Shown here piece by piece: positions 54,748-64,000 of a DNA stretch of 64,000 bases (position 1 is its first letter; each line of letters begins with the position of its first letter). The translations under genes were made by a program, and so were the position numbers. Below the pieces are notes generated by a model, which was given only the letters and a program-made list of their open reading frames with translations, was not told the origin of the DNA and did no database searches. Origin of the DNA: Polynucleobacter sp. 80A-SIGWE (GTDB lineage Bacteria; Pseudomonadota; Gammaproteobacteria; Burkholderiales; Burkholderiaceae). The stretch is taken from NCBI RefSeq assembly GCF_018882295.1, contig NZ_JACVOR010000001.1:248001-312000 (forward strand). The letters run 5' to 3'.

Positions 54748-55863
54748 ATGCAACTAGTAAACACCTCACGTGACAGTTTGTTAAAACCTCTTCAGGTTGT
54801 TAGTGGCATTGTTGAACGTAGACATACCTTACCCATCTTGGCGAATTTATTATTTAAGAAGCAGGGTGACAAGGTTTCTTTTATATCCACTGATATAGAA
54901 ATTCAAATTACAACCAATGCTAGTTTTGGTGTTGGTTCTGAAGATGTAACCACCACGGTTGCCGCAAGAAAGTTGCTTGACATCTTGCGCGCTCTCCCGG
55001 AGGGGCCGGTTGCATTAAATCTTAAAGATAACAAGATGGTTGTTCAAAGCGGTAAGAGCCGCTTCTCTTTGCAAACTTTATCTGCAACTGAGTTTCCGGT
55101 AATGCAAAGTGTTGGTGAGGTGATTGCAAGTTGGAAGATGACTCAAAAGAGTTTTCGTCAACTGGTTAGTCAAGTCCATTTTGCAATGGCACAACAAGAT
55201 ATTCGCTACTACCTCAATGGTATGTTGTTAGTTGTTGAGGGCAAACAGGTAATCGCTGTAGCTACTGATGGCCATCGTTTAGCTTATTCCCAGGTTGAAT
55301 TAGCTGAGGCTCCAGTGGGTTCTGGTCAAAGACAAGAAATTATTATTCCTCGTAAAACCATTCTTGAGTGCCAACACCTCCTTGAGGACTCAGATGAGAT
55401 GTTGGAGATGAGTCTTACATCAAACCAGGTGAAGTTTACTTTTGGCGATATCGAATTGATCTCAAAATTGGTTGAGGGTAAGTTTCCTGATTTTCAGCGA
55501 GTGATTCCAAAAGGCCATAAAAATTCATTGGTAGTTGGGCGCGATGTTTTGCAATCAGCGTTACAGCGAGCTGCAATTTTGACAACCGATAAATTTAAAG
55601 GTGTTCGCTTCTCTTTATCACCAAATCGAATCACCGTTCAATCAACGAATGCTGAACAAGAAGAGGCGCAGGAAGAGATTGAGACTGAATATAGTGGTGA
55701 TGTAGTTGAGATTGGTTTCAACGTAAGTTACCTATTAGATGTTTTATCAAACTTGAAGAATGAAAAAATCCAAATTAGCTTAGGTGACGCCAATAGTAGT
55801 GCGGTGATTACCTTACCTGGTTCGGAAGACTTCAAGTATGTTGTGATGCCAATGCGTATTTAA
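54748..55863 (+). CDS. dnaN: DNA polymerase III beta subunit (sliding clamp)
   Basis: DnaN forms the ring that tethers replicative polymerase. The 371-residue length and the three repeated clamp folds are typical: start MQLVNTSRDSLLKPLQVVSG, central YYLNGMLLVVEGKQVIAVATDGHRLAYSQ, and end SSAVITLPGSEDFKYVVMPMRI. The dnaA-dnaN-gyrB order is standard. It begins with ATG and follows an AAGGA site. Confidence 0.98.
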   Translation: MQLVNTSRDSLLKPLQVVSGIVERRHTLPILANLLFKKQGDKVSFISTDIEIQITTNASFGVGSEDVTTTVAARKLLDILRALPEGPVALNLKDNKMVVQSGKSRFSLQTLSATEFPVMQSVGEVIASWKMTQKSFRQLVSQVHFAMAQQDIRYYLNGMLLVVEGKQVIAVATDGHRLAYSQVELAEAPVGSGQRQEIIIPRKTILECQHLLEDSDEMLEMSLTSNQVKFTFGDIELISKLVEGKFPDFQRVIPKGHKNSLVVGRDVLQSALQRAAILTTDKFKGVRFSLSPNRITVQSTNAEQEEAQEEIETEYSGDVVEIGFNVSYLLDVLSNLKNEKIQISLGDANSSAVITLPGSEDFKYVVMPMRI

Positions 55864-55868
55864 TTTAG

Positions 55869-58373
<2,505 letters not shown>

Positions 58374-58378
58374 TTTAG

Positions 58379-58873
58379 ATGGCTAAAAAGAAATTGGCAG
58401 TACCAAGTGTGGATAGGTCTTGCATCATCGTTAAGTCTTCACCTATTCACGGCAAAGGGGTGTTTGCTGCAAAACCTATTAAAAAAGGTGCGGCCATCAT
58501 TGAGTACAAGGGTGAGCGCATTAGCTGGAAGCTGGCTGAGAAGCGCCATCCACATGATCCCAAAGACCCAAATCACACTTTCTATTTTTCTTTAGAAGAT
58601 GGGCGTTGTATTGATGCTAAATACGGCGGCAACGCCGCACGCTGGATTAATCATTCTTGCAAGCCTAGCTGCGAAACCCGAGAAGATAATTTTGATGGTG
58701 AGCCACGGGTGTTTATTTATGCCAAACGTGACCTCAAATTGGGTGAGGAGCTTTTCTATGACTACTCGCTCGATGTCGAGGGTCGCGTTACCAAGAAAAT
58801 GAAAAAAGACTACGAGTGTCGTTGTGGTGCAAAAAAATGTCGTGGCACCATGCTCTCACTTGACAATAAGTAA
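58379..58873 (+). CDS. SET-domain lysine methyltransferase-like protein
   Basis: A 164-residue protein that is almost entirely a SET domain: IHGKGVFAAKPIKKGAAIIEYKGE, ARWINHSCKPSCETRE (the pseudoknot N-H-S-C motif), GEELFYDYS (the catalytic Tyr region), and a post-SET cysteine cluster YECRCGAKKCRGTM for zinc. It should methylate a protein lysine using SAM. The target in bacteria is unknown. It starts five bases after gyrB, suggesting cotranscription. Confidence 0.9.
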   Translation: MAKKKLAVPSVDRSCIIVKSSPIHGKGVFAAKPIKKGAAIIEYKGERISWKLAEKRHPHDPKDPNHTFYFSLEDGRCIDAKYGGNAARWINHSCKPSCETREDNFDGEPRVFIYAKRDLKLGEELFYDYSLDVEGRVTKKMKKDYECRCGAKKCRGTMLSLDNK

Positions 58874-58882
58874 CCCTCAAAA

Positions 58883-59107
58883 ATGTTGTTTGTCAGCATT
58901 CAAGATCTAGAGGCCGCCATTAACTATTGGCGCAGCCAATCACCTGCAGTTGGTGAGGAGTTGCACTTGTGCCCAGAGGCTGCGGCGCTTGCGAAGCCAT
59001 ATGCCCTCATGATTGTTCAGGGCGCCCAAAGGGTTCCCATGGATGTGTTGGATGAGACGGCAAGATTAGCAATTCAAAAATTTTTCAAAAGTACCCACAC
59101 AAATTAA
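58883..59107 (+). CDS. DUF3717-family protein
   Basis: A 74-residue protein matching DUF3717 (SIQDLEAAINYWRSQSPAVGEELHLCPEAAALAKPYALMI), common in Burkholderiales. No membrane segment or signal. Nine bases separate it from the SET gene. Function unknown. Confidence 0.85.
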   Translation: MLFVSIQDLEAAINYWRSQSPAVGEELHLCPEAAALAKPYALMIVQGAQRVPMDVLDETARLAIQKFFKSTHTN

Positions 59108-59208
59108 ACAACACGCGCTTTGTGTCTTTAGGGTTATCGCTATATTAGTAAGCACTCTCTTAGGGTATTCTCAAACTCTTGCCCATAAAAGGGTGTGAGG
59201 ATCTGAGT

Positions 59209-59970
59209 TTGCAAGAAACAATATTAAAAACAATTGGCCTTGGAAAAACTTTTAAAGGTTTTTCTGCGGTGAGTGATGTCAATTTAGATGTCACTCGGGG
59301 AACTATTCACGCCTTGATTGGGCCCAATGGAGCGGGCAAGACAACTTGTTTTAACCTCCTTACTAAATTCTTAGAGCCTAGCAGCGGCCAAATTCTATTT
59401 AATGGTTTTGACATCACTAAAGAAAAGCCGGCACAAATTGCGCGGCGCGGCGTTGTTCGATCCTTTCAAATTTCTGCCGTTTTTCCGCATTTAACTGTTT
59501 TAGAAAATGTTCGTGTTGCACTGCAGCGAGGCTTGGGTACCGAATTTCATTTCTGGAAGTCCGGAGACTCGCTTAACGTGCTTAATGAGCGCGCTGAGGC
59601 ACTCTTGTGTGAAGTTGGTTTGGCTGATTTTGCTCACGAAGAGACTTTAAACCTGGCCTATGGGCGTAAAAGAGCTTTAGAGATTGCCACCACCATGGCC
59701 ATGGAGCCCGAATTAATGCTGTTGGACGAGCCAACACAGGGAATGGGGCATGAAGACGTAGAGCGTGTTACCGAGTTAATTGATCGGGTTGCTAAGGGCC
59801 GCACGATTTTGATGGTTGAGCACAATATGAAGGTGGTGTCATCTATTGCCGACCGCATTACGGTATTGCAGCGAGGCTCGGTTTTGGCTGAGGGCTCTTA
59901 TCAGGAGGTTTCAAGCAACCCGCTGGTTGTTGAGGCTTACATGGGTAGTCATGGGGGCGACAGCATATGA
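59209..59970 (+). CDS. Branched-chain-amino-acid-type ABC transporter ATPase (LivG-like)
   Basis: The ATPase has Walker A IGPNGAGKTTCFN, a degenerate signature NLAYGRKRALEIA in place of the classical LSGGQ, and Walker B ELMLLDEPTQGM. About 253 residues fits LivG. I place the start at TTG 59209 since GAGG lies eight bases upstream; a TTG at 59179 would add ten residues. It overlaps the next ATPase gene by four bases (ATGA). It belongs to a five-gene HAAT transporter operon. Confidence 0.92.
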   Translation: MQETILKTIGLGKTFKGFSAVSDVNLDVTRGTIHALIGPNGAGKTTCFNLLTKFLEPSSGQILFNGFDITKEKPAQIARRGVVRSFQISAVFPHLTVLENVRVALQRGLGTEFHFWKSGDSLNVLNERAEALLCEVGLADFAHEETLNLAYGRKRALEIATTMAMEPELMLLDEPTQGMGHEDVERVTELIDRVAKGRTILMVEHNMKVVSSIADRITVLQRGSVLAEGSYQEVSSNPLVVEAYMGSHGGDSI

Positions 59971-60671
59971 GCAATATGGCCCTAGAGGTTAAAAACCTTG
60001 AGTCTTGGTATGGCGAGTCCCACATCCTTCATGGTGTGAATTTTGCAGTGCGTGATGGTGAGGTGGTCACCCTTTTGGGTCGCAACGGCGCTGGTCGCAG
60101 CACTATTTTAAAAACCATTTTGGGTTTAACCAGCAAAAGAACGGGCTCAGTAGAGATTTATGGCAACCAAACTATTGCGATGCCAACTTACAGGATTGCC
60201 CGTCTCGGGGTTGGCTTCTGCCCAGAAGAGCGCGGCATCTTCGCCAGCCTAAGTACTGAAGAAAATCTAATGCTGTTGCCAGAGATTGCCCCTGGTGGCA
60301 TGGGTCTGGATGAGATTTATGAGATGTTCCCCAACCTTTATGAGCGACGCAATAGCCCTGGCACAAGGTTGTCGGGTGGTGAGCAGCAAATGCTCGCAAT
60401 GGCACGTATTCTGAGAACGGGCGCAAAACTACTATTGTTAGATGAGATTACTGAGGGCTTGGCGCCGGTGATTGTTCAAAAGCTGGGCGAGGTGGTGACG
60501 AGTTTGCGCAACAAAGGCTTCACAATTGTGTTGGTGGAGCAAAACTTCCGCTTTGCAGCGCCCTTGGCTGATCGTCATTATGTGGTTGAGCACGGCAATG
60601 TGGTGGAAGTTGTGAATCAAAACGAGCTTGCTGAGAAGGCAAGCTTATTGAATGAGTATCTTGGTGTTTAG
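59967..60671 (+). CDS. Branched-chain-amino-acid-type ABC transporter ATPase (LivF-like)
   Basis: A 234-residue ATPase with Walker A LGRNGAGRSTILK (Lys of the usual GKST replaced by Arg), the signature RLSGGEQQMLAMARIL, and Walker B LLLLDEITEGLAP. The GAGRST loop is a notable substitution and should be checked, because the invariant Lys is missing; other LivF-like proteins have K here. It overlaps the LivG-like gene. Confidence 0.9.
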   Translation: MSNMALEVKNLESWYGESHILHGVNFAVRDGEVVTLLGRNGAGRSTILKTILGLTSKRTGSVEIYGNQTIAMPTYRIARLGVGFCPEERGIFASLSTEENLMLLPEIAPGGMGLDEIYEMFPNLYERRNSPGTRLSGGEQQMLAMARILRTGAKLLLLDEITEGLAPVIVQKLGEVVTSLRNKGFTIVLVEQNFRFAAPLADRHYVVEHGNVVEVVNQNELAEKASLLNEYLGV

Positions 60672-60693
60672 TGGTTATCTATAGGAGATAAAA

Positions 60694-61917
60694 ATGAAGC
60701 TAAAGCAAATTACCGCATGTCTGGTGGCGGCAACCTTTTTTGGTTCAAACCCAGCGTTTGCACAAACAGCTAAAGTTAGTGGTGATGTAATCAAGATTGG
60801 TGTTTTAACCGACCTGTCTTCAACGTATTCAGACTTAGCTGGTCCTGGCGCTGTGATTGCGGCAAAAATGGCGATCGCCGACTTTTCAAAAGATGGCACT
60901 GTTATTGGTAAAAAGATTGAATTGGTTAGCGCTGATCATCAAAACAAAGCAGATATTGCCGCAAATAAAGCACGTGAGTGGTACGACAAAGACGGCGTTG
61001 ATGTGATTGTTGAGTTGGTATCTACCAACGTTGCGCTCGCCGTGATGGAAGTGGCAGAACAAAAAAATAAAATCACATTAGTTTCTGGCGCGGCCTCTTT
61101 GCCAATTACCAATGAAAAATGTACCGCTAATAACGTACATTGGACTTACGATACCTACGCGCTTTCAAACGGAACGGCTAAGGCTGTTGTAAAGCAGGGC
61201 AAAAAGAATTGGTACTTCCTAACGGCTGACTACGCTTTCGGCGCTGCTTTGGAAAAAGACTCAACCAACGTTGTTAATGCAAACGGCGGTAAGGTATTGG
61301 GAACAAGTAAGCACCCATTCCCTAACAGCGACTTTTCTTCTTATCTCTTAAAGGCGCAAGCTAGTGGAGCAGATGTTGTGGCATTGGCGAACGCAGGTCA
61401 AGACACCATTAACTCGGTGAAGCAAGCTTCAGAGTTTGGCATCAATAAAAAACAAACTGTAGTTCCTTTGCTCATGTTTATCTCCGATGTTCACTCTTTG
61501 GGTTTGAATGCTGCACAAGGTATGTACTTAACCGAAGGCTTCTACTGGGATAAAGACGATAAGACACGCGCATTCTCTAAGCGCTTCATCTTGCAACATA
61601 AGCGTATGCCTACCAGTGTTCAAGCTGGTGTTTACTCATCTGTTCTTGCTTACTTAACTGCAGTACAAAAAGCTGGTACTGACGATACACAAGCGGTAAT
61701 GAAAGCCTTGAAATCTACCAACATTGATGATGGATTATTCAAAGGAAAAATCCGCGCTGATGGTAAGTTTGAGCACGACATGTATTTGCTTGAAGTGAAG
61801 AAGCCGGCTGACTCTAAGAGCCCATGGGATTATTACAACGTCAAGGCGGTGATTCCTGCTGCTGAGGCAACACAACCACTTTCATTGTCGCGATGCAAGC
61901 TGGTTACTAACAAGTAA
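60694..61917 (+). CDS. ABC transporter substrate-binding protein (LivK/HAAT type)
   Basis: A 407-residue periplasmic binding protein with a signal peptide (about residues 1-23, ending AFA). IKIGVLTDLSSTYSDLAGPGAVIAAKMA marks the Peripla_BP_6 family. It is expected to bind an amino acid, amide or related ligand for the adjacent permeases. Ribosome site AGGAGA. Confidence 0.93.
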   Translation: MKLKQITACLVAATFFGSNPAFAQTAKVSGDVIKIGVLTDLSSTYSDLAGPGAVIAAKMAIADFSKDGTVIGKKIELVSADHQNKADIAANKAREWYDKDGVDVIVELVSTNVALAVMEVAEQKNKITLVSGAASLPITNEKCTANNVHWTYDTYALSNGTAKAVVKQGKKNWYFLTADYAFGAALEKDSTNVVNANGGKVLGTSKHPFPNSDFSSYLLKAQASGADVVALANAGQDTINSVKQASEFGINKKQTVVPLLMFISDVHSLGLNAAQGMYLTEGFYWDKDDKTRAFSKRFILQHKRMPTSVQAGVYSSVLAYLTAVQKAGTDDTQAVMKALKSTNIDDGLFKGKIRADGKFEHDMYLLEVKKPADSKSPWDYYNVKAVIPAAEATQPLSLSRCKLVTNK

Positions 61918-61934
61918 TTCATTTCTAGCTAAGT

Positions 61935-62855
61935 ATGTTTGAACTTCTTGGAATTACCCCACAAGGGCTGGTTGCTCAGCTCTTAGTGGGGCTTATTAAT
62001 GGCTCCTTCTATGCCATTTTGAGTTTGGGTCTGGCCATTATTTTTGGCCTACTCAATATCATCAATTTTTCGCATGGCGCCCAGTACACAATGGGTGCAT
62101 TTGTTGCATGGATTGGCCTCACTCAAGTTGGCCAATGGTTTGGTTTTCCTGAGTTCTCAATTAATTATTGGTTTGCATTAATTTTGGTGCCCTTGGTTAT
62201 GGCGGGCTTTGGTTTGATCCTTGAGCGCACGATGCTCAAGCGCCTTTATCACCTGGATCACTTGTATGGCCTGTTATTAACTTTTGGTTTGGCGCTCATC
62301 ATCGAAGGCATGTTCCGTCATTGGTATGGAATTTCTGGTGAAAGCTATCCAGCCCCTGAGTTATTGCAAGGCGCAATCCCCTTGGAGTCGATTGGCATTA
62401 TTTTGCCTAAGTACCGTTTGTGGGTAGTCGTTGCTTCCTTGGTGGTGTGTTTCTCTACTTGGTATGTGATCGAGCGAACCAAGCTGGGCGCTTATCTTCG
62501 CGCTGGTACTGAAAACCCAAAACTTCTTCAGGCGTTTGGCATCAATGTGCCGCTAATGATTTCTTTGGCTTATGCCTATGGCGTGGGTCTTGCCGGTTTT
62601 GCTGGTGTTCTAGCTGCACCAATTTTTCAAGTTAACCCATTGATGGGTTCAAATCTCATTATTGTGGTTTTCGCGGTTGTTGTGATTGGCGGCATGGGCT
62701 CCATCATGGGCTCTATATTGACCGGCCTAGCCTTAGGTTTGATCGAAGGCTTAACTAAAGTTTTTTATCCAGAAGCTTCTGGCGTAGTTATTTTTGTGAT
62801 CATGGCAATCGTGTTGCTCATTCGTCCTGCTGGACTTTTCGGCCGGGAGAAATAA
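61935..62855 (+). CDS. Branched-chain-amino-acid-type ABC permease (LivH-like)
   Basis: A 306-residue permease with eight or so hydrophobic segments. It contains INGSFYAILSLGLAIIFGLLNIINFSHGA, the LivH signature, and GMGSIMGSILTGLALGLIEGL as the coupling-helix region. It is followed directly by the LivM-like gene (the GTG start of that gene comes right after the stop). Confidence 0.93.
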   Translation: MFELLGITPQGLVAQLLVGLINGSFYAILSLGLAIIFGLLNIINFSHGAQYTMGAFVAWIGLTQVGQWFGFPEFSINYWFALILVPLVMAGFGLILERTMLKRLYHLDHLYGLLLTFGLALIIEGMFRHWYGISGESYPAPELLQGAIPLESIGIILPKYRLWVVVASLVVCFSTWYVIERTKLGAYLRAGTENPKLLQAFGINVPLMISLAYAYGVGLAGFAGVLAAPIFQVNPLMGSNLIIVVFAVVVIGGMGSIMGSILTGLALGLIEGLTKVFYPEASGVVIFVIMAIVLLIRPAGLFGREK

Positions 62856-63785
62856 GTGAACTCAAAAACAAAACTGCTTTACGGCATTCTGGTTTTAATT
62901 GCCCTATTGCTTCCATTTCAAGACTTTATTTATTTAGTTTTTGCAATGAAGGTCTTGTGCTTCGCACTCTTCGCTTGCGCTTTTAATTTATTGTTGGGAT
63001 TCACTGGACTTCTTTCTTTTGGGCACGCAGCATTCTTTGGAACCTCTGCTTACATCACCGCTTATCTTTGTAAAGAGGCTGGCCTATCTCCAGAGTTCGG
63101 AATCGTGTTGGGTGTTTTGGGTTCCGGTATCTTAGGTTTTCTGATTGGCTCCTTAGCTATTCGTCGACAAGGTATTTATTTTGCGATGGTGACGCTTGCG
63201 CTTTCCCAGATGGTTTACTTCTTAGCGGTTCAACTCCCCTTCACTGGTGGTGAGGACGGAATTCAGGGTGTGCCGCGTGGAATGTTATTTGGCCTGATCG
63301 ATTTAAAGGATGACGTCAGCATGTATTACTTTGTGTTGGCCGTTTTCTTGCTTGGATTTGCGTTGATCGTTCGCACTGTGGACTCTCCTTTCGGCCAAGT
63401 CTTAAAAGCTATTCGTGAAAACGAGCCGCGTGCAGTTTCTTTGGGTTATGACGTTGATCGTTTTAAGCTGATCTCTTTCGTGATTTCAGCTGCGCTTGCG
63501 GGCCTTGCTGGCTCTTTGAAAACCCTCGTCTTCCAGTTGGCAACATTGACCGATGTTCATTGGCACATGTCTGGCGAAGTTGTTCTCATGACTTTGCTTG
63601 GCGGAATGGGAACTATCCTCGGTCCAGTTGTTGGTGCGGGAATTGTGGTTGGTTTGCAAAACTATCTAGCTAACATTGGTTCTTGGAGCACCATTGCAAC
63701 CGGATTCATTTTTGTAATCTGTGTCTTGGCATTCCGTCGCGGGGTTGTCGGCGAAATTACTCACTTCTTTAAGAAGAAAAACTGA
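62856..63785 (+). CDS. Branched-chain-amino-acid-type ABC permease (LivM-like)
   Basis: A 309-residue permease starting at GTG directly after the LivH stop. It has LLLGFTGLLSFGHAAFFGTSAYITAYL (LivM signature), RRQGIYFAMVTLALSQMVY and LLGGMGTILGPVVGAGIVVGLQNYL. It completes the five-gene transporter: two ATPases, binding protein, two permeases. Substrate class is inferred from the family. Confidence 0.93.
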   Translation: MNSKTKLLYGILVLIALLLPFQDFIYLVFAMKVLCFALFACAFNLLLGFTGLLSFGHAAFFGTSAYITAYLCKEAGLSPEFGIVLGVLGSGILGFLIGSLAIRRQGIYFAMVTLALSQMVYFLAVQLPFTGGEDGIQGVPRGMLFGLIDLKDDVSMYYFVLAVFLLGFALIVRTVDSPFGQVLKAIRENEPRAVSLGYDVDRFKLISFVISAALAGLAGSLKTLVFQLATLTDVHWHMSGEVVLMTLLGGMGTILGPVVGAGIVVGLQNYLANIGSWSTIATGFIFVICVLAFRRGVVGEITHFFKKKN

Positions 63786-63810
63786 TTTAGGTTTTTTCTT
63801 ATTCGCTTTT

Positions 63811-63834
63811 AGTACGGCGCTTCGGCGCCGTACT
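63811..63834 (+). terminator. Hairpin after the ABC transporter operon
   Basis: Perfect 10-bp stem AGTACGGCGC/GCGCCGTACT with a TTCG loop, 25 bases after the LivM stop. The T-tract is weak (CATTTA), so termination strength is uncertain. Confidence 0.7.
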
Positions 63835-64000
63835 CATTTAAAACCTCCCGCCATTCGTTCAATATGTGTCGCCCCTTCTCGGCGGCGAGAATTGCGGGGT
63901 TGTTTAGTATCAATAATTCCCAACTATTTTTAAAAACTCCAATTAAATCAACGACTTATATATTAAACATCAAATTTATTGTTATTTGAGTGAGTATTTG
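63835..64000. other. Gene-free right edge with a minus-strand open frame
   Basis: No gene is called with confidence. On the minus strand a 48-codon frame without ATG ends at 63809 (last residues EWREVLNEYGAEAPY), using the hairpin as its tail; it may be a gene remnant or chance. Confidence 0.3.

Overview
The window looks like part of the chromosome of a small-genome freshwater betaproteobacterium, most likely Polynucleobacter (Burkholderiaceae). This rests on gene content and order: rpmH-rnpA-yidD-yidC-mnmE diverging from dnaA-dnaN-gyrB, a DUF3717 gene beside gyrB, def-fmt-rsmB-DUF4390-ntrYX, a phasin, GTP-dependent PEP carboxykinase, and moderate GC. The genus is inferred from recognition, not from a search.

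Layout. 1-2.6 kb: 3' part of mrdA (PBP2) and rodA. 2.7-12.5 kb: HU, lpxO, DUF167, carbonic anhydrase, a lipid A type acyltransferase, a phosphatase/kinase-USP pair, dctA, an RluB/F-type pseudouridine synthase and prfC, which has no ATG, GTG or TTG start. 12.5-21 kb: small proteins, MOSC, GNAT, a histidine phosphatase, a substrate-binding lipoprotein, a tandem glycine riboswitch in front of a 65-residue unknown protein, panD, a phasin, pagP, a peroxiredoxin, a TauE/SafE transporter and a BLUF photosensor. 21-26.4 kb: katG with a tiny ORF pair upstream, DUF1275, a HAD dehalogenase and a Tat-exported patatin.

26.4-33.5 kb is the accessory part. It is built around an intact tRNA-Phe (28915-28990, minus strand). 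To its left, two decayed copies of the tRNA 3' end plus its UUCG terminator separate the gene groups sodC/serine hydrolase and MAPEG. To its right, a 4.5-kb AT-rich stretch of secreted unknowns, a tautomerase/MarR pair and a possible nuclease-like gene ends in a perfect 39-bp copy of the 5' half of tRNA-Phe. Three degenerate intergenic repeats lie inside it. This looks like a tRNA locus used repeatedly as an insertion site.

33.6-53 kb returns to core genes on the minus strand: an OsmC-YcaO fusion, ntrX/ntrY, DUF4390, rsmB, fmt and def, then plus-strand dprA and topB, a convergently overlapping MnmC-like oxidoreductase, pckG, mnmE, yidC, yidD, rnpA and rpmH. 53-58.4 kb holds dnaA, dnaN and gyrB with DnaA boxes on both sides of dnaA, so the replication origin is probably here. 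58.4-63.8 kb holds a SET-domain protein, a DUF3717 protein and a complete branched-chain-amino-acid-type ABC transporter.

Recurring themes are envelope remodelling (lpxO, LpxL/HtrB-like, pagP, mrdA/rodA), oxidative stress (katG, sodC, peroxiredoxin, OsmC domain), and translation or RNA processing (prfC, rsmB, fmt, def, mnmE, rnpA).
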